This document shows positions 1 through 7,743 of a stretch of DNA of 64,000 bases, piece by piece. The position numbers were made by a program, and so were the translations under genes. Origin of the DNA: Longimicrobium sp. (GTDB lineage Bacteria > Gemmatimonadota > Gemmatimonadetes > Longimicrobiales > Longimicrobiaceae); the NCBI RefSeq assembly GCF_035474595.1, contig NZ_DATIND010000026.1, forward strand, positions 1-64,000. The letters run 5' to 3'. The first letter of the stretch is position 1. The number at the start of each line of letters is the position of its first letter. The notes under the pieces were generated by a model. The model was not told where the DNA came from and made no database searches. It was given only the letters and a program-made list of their open reading frames with translations.

Positions 1-71
1 TTCACTCCCGGCGCCGTGAACTCTTCGAAAAACTTCCTCCGCTGCTCCTCCACCGTTCCACTCCAGGGCAT
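1..71 (-). CDS. IS481-like transposase, N-terminal fragment cut by the window edge
   Basis: Only the first 23 codons lie inside the window, reading leftward from an ATG at 71. A strong AGGAGG ribosome-binding site sits 7 bases upstream of it. The protein starts MPWSGTVEEQRRKFFEEF, which matches the usual opening of IS481-family DDE transposases: an MPW start, then a basic helix before the helix-turn-helix. No catalytic residue is visible, so the family call rests on this short N-terminus and on the terminus-like sequence just to the right. It could also be a related integrase-core protein. Confidence 0.45.
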   Translation of the reverse strand, partial: MPWSGTVEEQRRKFFEEFTAPGV

Positions 72-165
72 GCCCAAGCCTCCTTTGAAGGTCTTGGGCG
101 TTCATTCTGGAGTGTCACCCATCTCTCCGAACGGGTGTAACCTATGTCTCCGGTCTATACAACAG
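72..165. mobile_element. Probable end of the insertion sequence that carries the left-edge transposase
   Basis: Upstream of the transposase start, bases 114-165 begin with TGTCACCCATCTCTCCGAAC and continue with a related second copy (TGTAACCTATGTCTCCGG). A TGT terminus followed by a Cys-Trp-like CTCTCCG block is common at IS481-type ends. The other end of the element is outside the window, so the exact boundary and any target duplication cannot be seen. Confidence 0.35.
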
Positions 166-467
166 CCTGGGGGAGGGTGTCGCGGCCTGCACCGACCGGC
201 TTGCAGTCCAGCACCGGTGTGTCGGAGGCGAAGGGAAGCAGGGGTGCAGTCCCGCAGGGACTTTGTGCTGTTGTTGCCGGCGAATTCCATTCGCCCTCCC
301 CGCCTTCCGACCGACCGGATGCTCCGCTCCGCATCACCCGCTCCCCATCTCCCGTTCCTGTAACGCCATCGCCCCTCCGCTCCCCTTGCCGCGCCTCGCG
401 CACGCCGCGTAATTGCACCCATCCGCGCCAGGGCGCGCGGGCGGACCGCGAAACCGGGAGGGGGCTC
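166..467. repeat. Gene-free leader of gnd with a copy of the GGGACTTTGTGCTGTTGTTGCC repeat
   Basis: No gene is supported here. Bases 246-296 carry CCGCAGGGACTTTGTGCTG followed by TTGTTGCCGGCGAATTCC. Near copies occur at 58398-58461 (same orientation) and 3008-3068 (inverted). The unit has a small internal palindrome (GTCCCGCAGGGAC). The rest is GC-rich sequence leading to the gnd start. Confidence 0.7.
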
Positions 468-1394
468 ATGCGGCTCGGGATGGTCGGGCTGGGGAAGATG
501 GGCGGGAACATGGTCGAGCGCCTGCTGCGCGGCGGCCACGAGGTGGTGGTGTTCGATCTGGATGCCGAGCTGACGAAGAAGATCGGCTCGGCCGAGCGTG
601 CCACCCCCGTGTTCTCGCTGGAGGAGATGGCGGGCGCGCTCACCGGGCCACGAGTCGTCTGGGTGATGGTGCCCGCCGGCGCGCCCACCGAGGACACCCT
701 GCAGAAGCTGGCGGCCCACATGCAGCCCGGCGACGTGCTGATCGACGGCGGCAACTCCAACTTCCAGGACAGCAGGCGCCGCGCGACCGAGCTGGCGCAG
801 CGCGGCCTGCACTTCGTGGACGCCGGGACCAGCGGCGGCATCTGGGGGCTGAAGGTGGGCTACTGCCTGATGGTGGGCGGCCCCGCCGAGGCCGTGCGCA
901 TCTGCGAGCCCGCCTTCCGCACGCTGGCGCCCGAGGACGGGTACCTGCATGTGGGCCCCAGCGGGGCGGGGCACTTCGTGAAGATGGTGCACAACGGCAT
1001 CGAGTACGGGCTTCTGCAGGCGTACGCCGAGGGGTTCGAGATCATGCACGCCAGCGACTATCCGCTGGACCTGCGCGCCATCGCCGGGCTGTGGAACCAC
1101 GGGAGCGTGGTGCGCAGCTGGCTGCTGGAGCTGCTGGAGCTGGCCTACGGGCAGGAGGGGCAGGACCTGGAAGCCATCAAGGGGTGGGTGGCCGACAGCG
1201 GCGAGGGGCGGTGGACGGTGCAGACCGCGCTGGAGCTGAACGTTCCCGCGCCCGTCATCACCCTCTCGCTCCTCCAGCGCTTCCGCTCGCGGCAGGACCA
1301 GAGCTACGGCGCGCAGGTGATCGCGGCGCTGCGCAACCAGTTCGGCGGGCACGCCGTGAGGTCGGCGGACGCCGGGGGCCACGCGGGCGGATGA
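468..1394 (+). CDS. gnd: 6-phosphogluconate dehydrogenase, short (decarboxylating) type
   Basis: This cytosolic enzyme oxidatively decarboxylates 6-phosphogluconate to ribulose 5-phosphate, the third step of the oxidative pentose phosphate path. The 308-aa product has the N-terminal nucleotide-binding GLGKMGGNM, the substrate motif DGGNSNFQDS near residue 90, and GPSGAGHFVKMVHNGIEYG near residues 163-181 with the catalytic Lys and the Asn. Its length matches the ~300-aa YqeC/GndA class rather than the ~470-aa class; that class often uses NAD, but cofactor choice cannot be read with certainty. I chose the ATG at 468 because the nucleotide-binding fold begins at once; reading frame upstream is repeat DNA. 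It overlaps zwf by four bases (ATGA), so the two are translationally coupled. Confidence 0.93.
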   Translation: MRLGMVGLGKMGGNMVERLLRGGHEVVVFDLDAELTKKIGSAERATPVFSLEEMAGALTGPRVVWVMVPAGAPTEDTLQKLAAHMQPGDVLIDGGNSNFQDSRRRATELAQRGLHFVDAGTSGGIWGLKVGYCLMVGGPAEAVRICEPAFRTLAPEDGYLHVGPSGAGHFVKMVHNGIEYGLLQAYAEGFEIMHASDYPLDLRAIAGLWNHGSVVRSWLLELLELAYGQEGQDLEAIKGWVADSGEGRWTVQTALELNVPAPVITLSLLQRFRSRQDQSYGAQVIAALRNQFGGHAVRSADAGGHAGG

Positions 1395-2971
1395 GCGACG
1401 CATCTCCCCAGACCGAGGTGACGATGGCCTCGGGCGCGCCGGCCGATACGCCGCTGCGCAAGACGATGAAGTCGGGGCGCACGCCGGAGCCGCAGGCGCT
1501 GGTCATCTTCGGCGCCACGGGCGACCTGACGCGCCGCAAGCTGATGCCCGCCGTCTACAAGCTCTTCTGCGACGGACTTCTCCCCGAGCACTTCGCGGTG
1601 GTCGGCTTCGCGCGCGAGGCGATGACGGAGGACGAGTTCCGCCGGCGCATGCGCGAGGCGCTGGGGGAGTTCGCCACGAAGCCGGGCGACGAGGAGTGGG
1701 CGCGCTTCGCCCCGCACTTGGCCTACGTGGGCTCGGTGTTCGAGGACCCGGAAGGCTTCCTGGCGCTCCGCCGCCGGCTGGAGGAGCTGGACCGGGAGCA
1801 GGGGACGGGGGGGAACCGGCTGTACTACCTGGCCGTCCCGCCGGGGGTGATGGAGCTGGTGGCCGAGCAGCTGGGGCGCGCGGGGCTGGTGTGCGACGCG
1901 CGCTCGGATTGCTTCTCGCGCATCATCGTGGAGAAGCCGTTCGGGCACGACCTGGAGAGCGCGCAGCAGCTGAACGCCGACCTGCACCGCGTGTTCGACG
2001 AGCGGCAGGTGTTCCGCATCGACCACTACCTGGGGAAGGAGACCACGCAGAACATCCTGGTCTTCCGCTTCGGGAACGTGATCTGGGAGCCGGTGTGGAA
2101 CCGCACCTTCGTGGACCACGTGGAGATCACCGTGGCCGAGACGGTGGGGGTGGAGCAGCGGGCGGGCTACTACGAGAAGGCGGGCGCGCTGCGCGACATG
2201 GTGCAGAGCCACCTCCTGCAGGTGCTGGCCCTGGTCGCGATGGAGCCGCCGGCCAGCTACGACGCTGACTCGATCCGCACCGAGAAGGTGAAGGTGCTGC
2301 GCTCCATCCGCCCCATCCGCGGCGAGGACGTGGCGCACGACGCGGTGCGCGGCCAGTACGCGGCGTCGGAAGACGGGAAGGCGGTGGGCTACCGCGCCGA
2401 GCCGAACGTGGACCCCCAATCGCGAACGGAGACCTTCGCGGCGCTGCGGCTGTGGATCGACAACTGGCGCTGGGCCGACGTGCCGTTCTACGTGCGCACG
2501 GGAAAGCGGCTGAAGAAGAAGGTGAGCGAGGTGGTGGTCCGCTTCCGCCCCGCCCCGCACCCCATCCTCGACAACGTGGAGGGCGACCGGCCGGCGCCCA
2601 ACGCGCTGGTGCTGAAGATCCAGCCGCAGGAGGGGATCAGCCTGTTCTTCGAGGCCAAGGTGCCGGGGATGCGGGGCGAGCTGCGCCCGGTGTCGATGGA
2701 CTTCGACTACAGCCGCGCCTTCCAGCGCGAATCCCCCGAGGCGTACCAGCGCCTGCTGCTGGACGCGATGGTGGGCGATGCCACGCTCTTCGCGCGCGAG
2801 GACGAGGTCGTGGCCGCGTGGACGCTCATCACCCCGATCCTGGAGGAGTGGGCTCGCACCGGCGAGCCGGAAGCCTACCCCGCCGGGAGCTGGGGCCCCG
2901 CGTGCTCGGACCGGCTGATCGGGGAGACGACGCGGGCCGAGGACCGCGGGCGCGAGTGGCGGGAGCCGTGA
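1391..2971 (+). CDS. zwf: Glucose-6-phosphate 1-dehydrogenase
   Basis: It oxidises glucose 6-phosphate to 6-phosphoglucono-lactone with reduction of NADP or NAD, the entry to the oxidative pentose phosphate pathway in the cytosol. The 526-aa protein has the nucleotide-binding motif GATGDLTRRKL near residues 43-53, EKPFGHD, and the active-site signature RIDHYLGKE near residue 214, where the Asp-His and Lys are catalytic. About 35 residues precede the nucleotide fold; this low-complexity N-terminus is longer than usual. The start overlaps the gnd stop (ATGA). Together with pgl at 4991 it completes the oxidative branch, although the lactonase gene is separated by two minus-strand genes. Confidence 0.96.
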   Translation: MSDASPQTEVTMASGAPADTPLRKTMKSGRTPEPQALVIFGATGDLTRRKLMPAVYKLFCDGLLPEHFAVVGFAREAMTEDEFRRRMREALGEFATKPGDEEWARFAPHLAYVGSVFEDPEGFLALRRRLEELDREQGTGGNRLYYLAVPPGVMELVAEQLGRAGLVCDARSDCFSRIIVEKPFGHDLESAQQLNADLHRVFDERQVFRIDHYLGKETTQNILVFRFGNVIWEPVWNRTFVDHVEITVAETVGVEQRAGYYEKAGALRDMVQSHLLQVLALVAMEPPASYDADSIRTEKVKVLRSIRPIRGEDVAHDAVRGQYAASEDGKAVGYRAEPNVDPQSRTETFAALRLWIDNWRWADVPFYVRTGKRLKKKVSEVVVRFRPAPHPILDNVEGDRPAPNALVLKIQPQEGISLFFEAKVPGMRGELRPVSMDFDYSRAFQRESPEAYQRLLLDAMVGDATLFAREDEVVAAWTLITPILEEWARTGEPEAYPAGSWGPACSDRLIGETTRAEDRGREWREP

Positions 2972-3240
2972 AAGTGCTGAGTGCTGAGTGCTGCGTGCGG
3001 GGTAACTGAAGGCGAATGAATTCGCGGCAACAACTGCACAAAGTCCCTGCGGGACTGCGGTCCAGCATCCGGCTGCTTCTTCCGGCACACTGCCGCCCGC
3101 CGGGTGAGCCGGTGGATGCAGGCCGTGCCGATGCCCCGTCCCTCCCCCAGGCGGTTTTGGGGGAGGGACAGGCGGACCGGCGGCGCGACGGGAGTCGCGC
3201 CGGGCAAGCCAGGGAGAGGGCCCGCGATGCGGCGGGCGCG
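2971..3240. repeat. Composite intergenic repeat block after zwf
   Basis: Three repeat types are stacked here. First, a short tandem of AGTGCTGAGTGCTGAGTGCT at about 2973-2997. Second, an inverted copy of the GCAACAACTGCACAAAGTCC unit at 3008-3068. Third, a G-run/C-run hairpin (CCTCCCCCAGGCGGTTTTGG, then GGGAGGG) at about 3138-3168, followed by GCCAGGGAGAGGGCCCGCG. All three recur elsewhere in the window. The C-run/G-run hairpin could also stop transcription between the convergent zwf and the minus-strand gene at 3245. Confidence 0.7.
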
Positions 3241-3244
3241 CCGC

Positions 3245-4135
3245 CTACTCTTCCGCCGCGCCGCTGTCCGCGGGGTAGATGCCGCTCATGGCGCGGTCCA
3301 GCGCGGCGCGCAGGTCGGCGGCGCTGGCGCCCTGGTGGTACGCGGCGACCACCACCGGGCGGATGAGCCCCGCCAGGTCGTCGATGCGCGCGGGGACGGC
3401 GGCGGAGCGCTCGGCGATGCGGGTGCCGCGCGCGCCGTCGGTCACCACCACGCCCAGGCGCTCCAGCTCGGCGTAGGCGCGCGCCACCGTTCCCGGGGCC
3501 ACGTCCAGCTCGTCGGCCAGGCCGCGGACGGAGGGGAGGCGCTCGCCCGGCTTGGCCCGACCCGTGGCCACCGCCTCCTGCACCTGCCCCACGATCTGCT
3601 CGTAGATCGATTTGTCCGACGCATCGTCGACGTGGATCGCCATCCCCGGCGGCGACGACGCGGGGCGGGTGGCGCGCAGGGCCTCGGGGGTGAGGCCGAA
3701 TGTGGCCAGCGCGCGCGCCCCGATCCCCGTCTCCTCGCCCAGCACCCCGGCCAGCAGGTGGCGCTGGGTGATCTCGGCGGTGTCGCCCATGCGCGCCTCG
3801 TCCACGGCCAGTTCCAGCACGCGTTTGGCGCCGGCGGTGTAGGGAAGCTCGCTGCGCACCGGCGCGTTCCCCGGCCGGGCGGGCGCCGCGTCGCGCACGT
3901 AGCGCCACAGCTTCTCCGGGTTCACGCCGACCATCCCCAGCAGCCGCACCGCCTCGCAGCCGGAGTCGCGCAGCAGTCCCAGCAGGATGTGCTCGGTGCC
4001 CACCTGCGGGTGCCGCAGCTCGGCGGCTTCCTCGCGCGCGTTGGCCAGCGCCAGGCGCACGTCCTCGCCGAAGGTGTAGTGCCCCGCCTGCATTTGTGGC
4101 TCGCGCCGCCCCTGCGACCGCCATCCGAACACCAT
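3245..4135 (-). CDS. Clp N-terminal domain fused to a GntR-type DNA-binding domain
   Basis: Residues about 15-150 hold two Clp repeats of the ClpA/ClpB/ClpC N-terminal type (for example GTEHILLGLLRDSG and the second repeat TQRHLLAGVLGEETGIG), the fold that binds substrates or adaptors in AAA+ unfoldases. Residues about 170-240 are a GntR winged helix (SIYEQIVGQVQEAV, GERLPSVRGLADELDVAPGT, VARAYAELERLGVV) of the short YtrA-like kind. No effector-binding FadR/HutC/MocR domain follows; the last ~45 residues are helical. The start at 4135 is set by GGAGAG seven bases upstream. The inference is a transcription factor whose sensor is a Clp-N domain. A palindrome over its own promoter suggests autoregulation. 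Its targets are unknown. Confidence 0.85.
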   Translation of the reverse strand: MVFGWRSQGRREPQMQAGHYTFGEDVRLALANAREEAAELRHPQVGTEHILLGLLRDSGCEAVRLLGMVGVNPEKLWRYVRDAAPARPGNAPVRSELPYTAGAKRVLELAVDEARMGDTAEITQRHLLAGVLGEETGIGARALATFGLTPEALRATRPASSPPGMAIHVDDASDKSIYEQIVGQVQEAVATGRAKPGERLPSVRGLADELDVAPGTVARAYAELERLGVVVTDGARGTRIAERSAAVPARIDDLAGLIRPVVVAAYHQGASAADLRAALDRAMSGIYPADSGAAEE

Positions 4136-4163
4136 CCGCAGCTCTCCGGAACGGGTAACATCT

Positions 4164-4205
4164 TGTACTACATATGATAGTACATCGACGGCAGAGATGT
4201 GTCAA
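4164..4205 (-). promoter_or_regulatory. Promoter with an operator-like palindrome over the -10 box
   Basis: On the minus strand, TTGACA (4200-4205) is followed after 17 bases by TACTAT (4177-4182), a good housekeeping-type promoter for the Clp-N/GntR gene. The -10 box lies inside an inverted repeat, TGTACTA-N7-TAGTACA, at 4164-4184. A symmetric AT-rich site like this is typical of a GntR-dimer operator. Repression by the gene's own product is an inference. Confidence 0.7.
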
Positions 4206-4271
4206 ATCTTCTGGTACAAGAACATCGATCGTATTCGCCAGCCACATCTCCGCGTCTCCCCAACCGCGATT

Positions 4272-4350
4272 TCTCACGCGGAGAAGCGGAGTCGCGGAGA
4301 ACCCCGTGCCGTGACGAATCCTCCGCGCCTCCGCGTCTCCGCGTGAGATT
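4272..4350. repeat. Palindromic CTCACGCGGAG repeat (family R1)
   Basis: Left arm TCTCACGCGGAGAAGCGGAG and right arm CTCCGCGTCTCCGCGTGAGA can pair as a long imperfect hairpin. It is one of at least seven copies in the window (others near 12.4, 16.15, 17.0, 20.1, 22.3 and 22.9 kb), all in intergenic DNA. Confidence 0.8.
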
Positions 4351-4404
4351 CAACGATATAGCGGTCGAGCGACGGTGGAATCGTCAGGACTGTTGTGTAC
4401 GTAC

Positions 4405-4920
4405 TTAGAGCCGCGTGCTCGGCCCGCGCTCGGGGCCGGAGGCGAATTCGCGGAGCCGCTCCAGGTTGCAGCCGCAGCTCGCCAGCGCGATGCAGGCGGG
4501 CGACCGCGGGTTGCGCAGGAGGCCGGCGAGAAGGTGCAGGGGATTGATGACGTCGTTCCCGCGCTCCCCGGCTTCCGCGGCGGCCTGGGCGAGCACCGCG
4601 TGCGCCGATGCGCCGAAGGGAAGGTCGCCGAGCGGGACGTCGTGCCCGCCGGGCCGCATCCCGGACCCGATCGCCGCGCGGACGGCGGCGGGATCGACCT
4701 CGGTGCGCACCAGCGTGGCGTGGATGAGCTCGTGCTCCAGCAGCGCCAGCAGGATCTCCGCGTCACCCACCTGGCCGCGTCCCGCCCCCGCGGCGATCTC
4801 GCGCGCCCGGGCGAGCGTGGGCGTGCAGCGGCGGAAGGCGTGCAGATCCAGCGCGCCGTTCGCCCGCGCCGGGGCCGGACGGAGCCATTTGCGGAAGATG
4901 CGGAGCCAGTCCAGAATCAT
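4405..4920 (-). CDS. Stand-alone Clp N-terminal domain protein
   Basis: The 171-aa protein consists of a short amphipathic N-terminus (MILDWLRIFRKWLRP) and two Clp-type repeats: residues about 35-95 (GDAEILLALLEHELIHATLV) and about 105-160 (INPLHLLAGLLRNP). There is no ATPase domain. It is divergent from pgl and upstream of, and co-directional with, the Clp-N/GntR fusion gene, so the two Clp-N proteins may interact or share ligands; this is inference. The ATG at 4920 is the only good start close to the domain, but no convincing ribosome-binding site precedes it, so the N-terminus is less certain. Confidence 0.7.
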   Translation of the reverse strand: MILDWLRIFRKWLRPAPARANGALDLHAFRRCTPTLARAREIAAGAGRGQVGDAEILLALLEHELIHATLVRTEVDPAAVRAAIGSGMRPGGHDVPLGDLPFGASAHAVLAQAAAEAGERGNDVINPLHLLAGLLRNPRSPACIALASCGCNLERLREFASGPERGPSTRL

Positions 4921-4990
4921 CGGGGTGCGCGCGGCGGGGATCGGATCGGCGCCCGCAATGTAGCGCGCCGGACGGCAAAGGGGAGCGGAG

Positions 4991-5719
4991 ATGAGCGAGG
5001 CGAGGATCGAGGTGCACGCGGACGCGCACGCGGCGGCCCGCGCGGGCGCGGAGGCGTTCGTGGCGGAGGCGCGCGCGGCGGTGGAGGCGCGCGGGCGGTT
5101 CACGGTCGCGCTCTCCGGCGGCACCGCGCCCAGGGAGATGTACGCGCTGTACGCGGCGGAGGAATTCGCCTCGCGGATCCCGTGGGAGGGCGTGCACCTG
5201 TTCTGGGGTGACGAGCGCTGCGTGCCGCCCCGCCACCCGCGCAGCAACTTCGCCGTGGCGTGGGAAGCGTTCATCCGCCGCGTTCCCATCCCCGAAGCCA
5301 ACGTGCATCGCATCCTCGGCGAGATGCCGGCGGAGGAGGGCGCGGCGCAGTATCGCGACGAGCTGGAGCGGGTCTTCGGTGCCGGCATCCCGCGCTTCGA
5401 CGTCATCCACCTGGGCGTGGGGCCGGACGCGCACACCTGCTCGCTCTTCCCGTTCAGCGACCTGCTGCGCGAGCGCGAGCGCACCGTCGCCCCCGCGCTC
5501 CTCCGCGAGCTGGGCGAGCCGCGCGTGACCTTCACCTTTCCCGTGGTGAACGCGGCGCGGCGGGTGGAGATGTTCGCCGTCGGCGCGGGGAAGGCGGGCA
5601 TCGCGTGGCAGGTGCTGCGCGGCCCGCTGGACCCCTTCCGCCTCCCCGCCCAGAACGTCCGCCCCGGCGACGGCGACTACGTGTGGATCATGGACGAGGC
5701 CGCCGCCGTCAAGCTTTGA
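4991..5719 (+). CDS. pgl: 6-phosphogluconolactonase
   Basis: This enzyme hydrolyses 6-phosphogluconolactone to 6-phosphogluconate, the step between Zwf and Gnd. The 242-aa protein belongs to the DevB/SOL family: LSGGTAPREMY near residue 42, the FWGDERCVP motif near residue 76, and the HLGVGPDAHTCSLFP motif near residue 140, where family members usually have GEDGHTASLFP. GGGGAGCGGAG lies just before the ATG. Its placement ~2 kb from gnd-zwf on the same strand supports a shared pathway, although two minus-strand genes intervene. Confidence 0.93.
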   Translation: MSEARIEVHADAHAAARAGAEAFVAEARAAVEARGRFTVALSGGTAPREMYALYAAEEFASRIPWEGVHLFWGDERCVPPRHPRSNFAVAWEAFIRRVPIPEANVHRILGEMPAEEGAAQYRDELERVFGAGIPRFDVIHLGVGPDAHTCSLFPFSDLLRERERTVAPALLRELGEPRVTFTFPVVNAARRVEMFAVGAGKAGIAWQVLRGPLDPFRLPAQNVRPGDGDYVWIMDEAAAVKL

Positions 5720-5924
5720 GAGGAATGGAATCATACGGAGGTAACGGAGAAACGCGGTTCCCTCCGTTTCCTCCGTGTCATCGTTGGTAGCATCGTCAGC
5801 AGCAGCACTGTGCGCGCCGCCAAACTGCCTTATGCCTGCAACTTACGCCACCGGACAAGATCCGTTACCTGCCTGTGGTGGGATAGGTGTGGGATATGTT
5901 CACGAAGTCTTCTTCTGGTGTCTG
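5720..5924. repeat. Intergenic hairpin repeat downstream of pgl
   Basis: Bases 5727-5786 read GGAATCATACGGAGGTAACG, a spacer, then CTCCGTTTCCTCCGTGTCAT, a long imperfect inverted repeat. A close relative is at 24149-24226. It resembles family R1 with a different core and could serve as a terminator for pgl. No gene is supported from 5787 to 5924. Confidence 0.65.
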
Positions 5925-6115
5925 TCCCCCTCGGCGAGGAAGGCCCGCATGCTGCGCCGGCTTCCGCCGCCCGCGCCCGCACCCACTCGTTCTGCGGCTC
6001 CTGGTAGATCCGTTCCCGCGTGGCACTGTCGGCGTGGCCGGAGAGGCGGTTGAGCACCCGGGCGTCCTGCGCAAGCTCGAGTGCGAGGTCCGTTGCCTGT
6101 CTCCGGAAGCCCGTA
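5925..6115 (-). pseudogene. Possible tyrosine recombinase (integrase) C-terminal remnant
   Basis: One minus-strand frame shows RLSGHADSATRERIYQEPQN preceded by DLALELAQDARVLN. This resembles the C-terminal part of phage-type integrases, where a conserved LGHxxxxTTxxxY segment carries the catalytic His and Tyr. Here the GH is kept and a Tyr follows. No upstream catalytic Arg region can be found in frame, and there is no start or ribosome-binding site, so this would be a decayed fragment. The similarity is short and may be chance. Confidence 0.3.
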
Positions 6116-6471
6116 AGACGCGCGGCCCTCCTGATGCAAAACGCCCGCAATCGCCTCCAAGGCCTTGAACAACCCGCGTATGGTGCAATCCGACCAAGGT
6201 CGCTTTGTCGCACGTGCAGGCTCCGGCTTACGGAATCTGCGAGGCATTCCGCTTTTGTAGCGGCGGCTTCAGCCGCTCCCGCGCAGGCGCCGGACGACGC
6301 GGATGTCATTGCCCGTCGCAAACGAGAGCGGCGTCACCCCGCGCGGGATGCCGCCGCTTCGTCATCTGTCGATCAGCGATGGCGACTAGACCGCCGTCCG
6401 TGATGTCGCGGGATCTCACCCGGCCGCTTCAGGCCAGTGCGGCCCCCAGGCAGAACTTCATGCCGGCGCCT
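6116..6471. other. Gene-free stretch
   Basis: I see no supported gene, RNA or clear repeat here. A GGCGGCTTCAGCCGCTCC hairpin-like sequence lies near 6260-6285. The codon pattern typical of neighbouring genes is absent in all frames. Confidence 0.5.
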
Positions 6472-7620
6472 TCAGCGCACCACATTTGTGTAGCATTCGC
6501 GGTAGCCGAACGAATTCGAAACCACGTGCGTCGTGGAAATCCAGCCGTGGATGCTCATGAACCATCCCGAGGCCAGTATCCTGCTGATCTGGGTCGCTCC
6601 GAAGTTGCTGCCCGAACGCGGGCTCTGCCAGATCGGGGTGCCGGAGGCCCTCCTGAGACTGGCCGAGTGATCATACGCCAGCATGCCGTCCTGCCACGTG
6701 TTCGACCAGCCAAAGAACTTTTTCCGCTCCCACTGGGTCCGCACGCCGGCTTCACCGTATATCCCTAGGTTGGTGATGTACGAGGTGCCTTTCATACGCT
6801 TGGTGCCACCGTCGAAAAGTTCGACACAGGCGTCCTTCAGAATGCGTATGCTCGAGCCATCGGATGCCCCATCCGCCGTCCGGACGAGCAGCGGCTCTTC
6901 GTCGGACACGGAAGTTTCCACCGGATTCACGACGATCCGCGGATCCGCGGCGGGAGCCGGTGAGCTCAGGGTCGGCACCAACTGGCTCAGCAGGGCCAGG
7001 TTCTCCGGGGCGACCACGTAGGCGTTATCGCGGGTCACCTTGTAGATGCTGTCGCCGACCTGAACCTCTCCCTTTTCGTTCAGGATGGAGAGAAACGCAT
7101 CGCTTACCTCAAAGTCCTCGCGGAACACGCCGTCGTTCTGCAGCGCGATGGCCTCGTTCCCGGTGGGGCCGTCCGTGTAGGCCCATGCCAGCGCGCCGGC
7201 CTCCGTCGATTCGCCGTTGTCCAGGTAGCCACGCAGCGACAGGGCCGGGCCCCGTTGCTGCTCCGCGGCGCGAAGCTGGACTTCGGATGCATCGTAAAGC
7301 GTGCTCAGGTACGACTCCAGGTCGGCTCCGGAACTGAACACGATCCGCTCCGCCGGCAGCGGGCAGGGGTACAGGTCTCCCGTCGCGGGGTCCAGGCATT
7401 GGAGATCCAAGGGAGCGCACGTGGTCCCCAGGCCGGACACAAGGGAGCACACCGGCTGGCACGGGGCCGGGTCGGTGGAGCAGTCCACCGGCACGCCGAC
7501 GACGTCGGCCTTCACCGTCCGCTCGGGGGTCAGGGTGGTGGAGTCACACGCAGAAATAAATAACCCGATAAGCGCGAAAACTGTGCAGAGCACGAGGCCC
7601 CGTCGGCGGAGGTGCGTCAT
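6472..7620 (-). CDS. Predicted lipoprotein of unknown function
   Basis: The 382-aa product begins with a lipoprotein signal: basic n-region MTHLRRRG, a hydrophobic stretch, and lipobox FISAC with Cys at about residue 24. A Cys-rich segment follows (about six Cys in residues 47-80), suggesting disulfides in the mature N-terminus. The C-terminal half is rich in aromatic and Gly residues (WERKKFFGWSNTWQDGMLAY) and ends near FGYRECYTNVVR. I do not recognise the family. The start at 7620 has AGGAG six bases upstream and a convincing promoter about 95 bases away, so it is probably expressed alone. Its base composition is less GC-rich than neighbouring genes, which may indicate horizontal acquisition. 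Confidence 0.75.
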   Translation of the reverse strand: MTHLRRRGLVLCTVFALIGLFISACDSTTLTPERTVKADVVGVPVDCSTDPAPCQPVCSLVSGLGTTCAPLDLQCLDPATGDLYPCPLPAERIVFSSGADLESYLSTLYDASEVQLRAAEQQRGPALSLRGYLDNGESTEAGALAWAYTDGPTGNEAIALQNDGVFREDFEVSDAFLSILNEKGEVQVGDSIYKVTRDNAYVVAPENLALLSQLVPTLSSPAPAADPRIVVNPVETSVSDEEPLLVRTADGASDGSSIRILKDACVELFDGGTKRMKGTSYITNLGIYGEAGVRTQWERKKFFGWSNTWQDGMLAYDHSASLRRASGTPIWQSPRSGSNFGATQISRILASGWFMSIHGWISTTHVVSNSFGYRECYTNVVR

Positions 7621-7714
7621 GGTGAACTCCTGTGTCTTCTGGAATGAAGGGGCCGTATGCAGGATTCTACGGCGAGGGAGAGCGGACGCGGCGCTGATGC
7701 TCCGCGTCATTTGC

Positions 7715-7743
7715 ATCATACGTCGGGAAATAATTGTTCGCAA
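7715..7743 (-). promoter_or_regulatory. Housekeeping-type promoter for the 6472-7620 lipoprotein
   Basis: On the minus strand TTGCGA (7738-7743) is followed by a 17-base AT-rich spacer and TATGAT (7715-7720). Transcription would start near 7708, leaving a leader of about 88 bases before the AGGAG/ATG. Confidence 0.65.

Noticed and set aside
102-1403. Long minus-strand open frame over gnd and its leader
   Set aside because: It is the high-GC antisense shadow of gnd; no ribosome-binding site or known domain, and residue composition is Arg/His/Pro/Leu biased.
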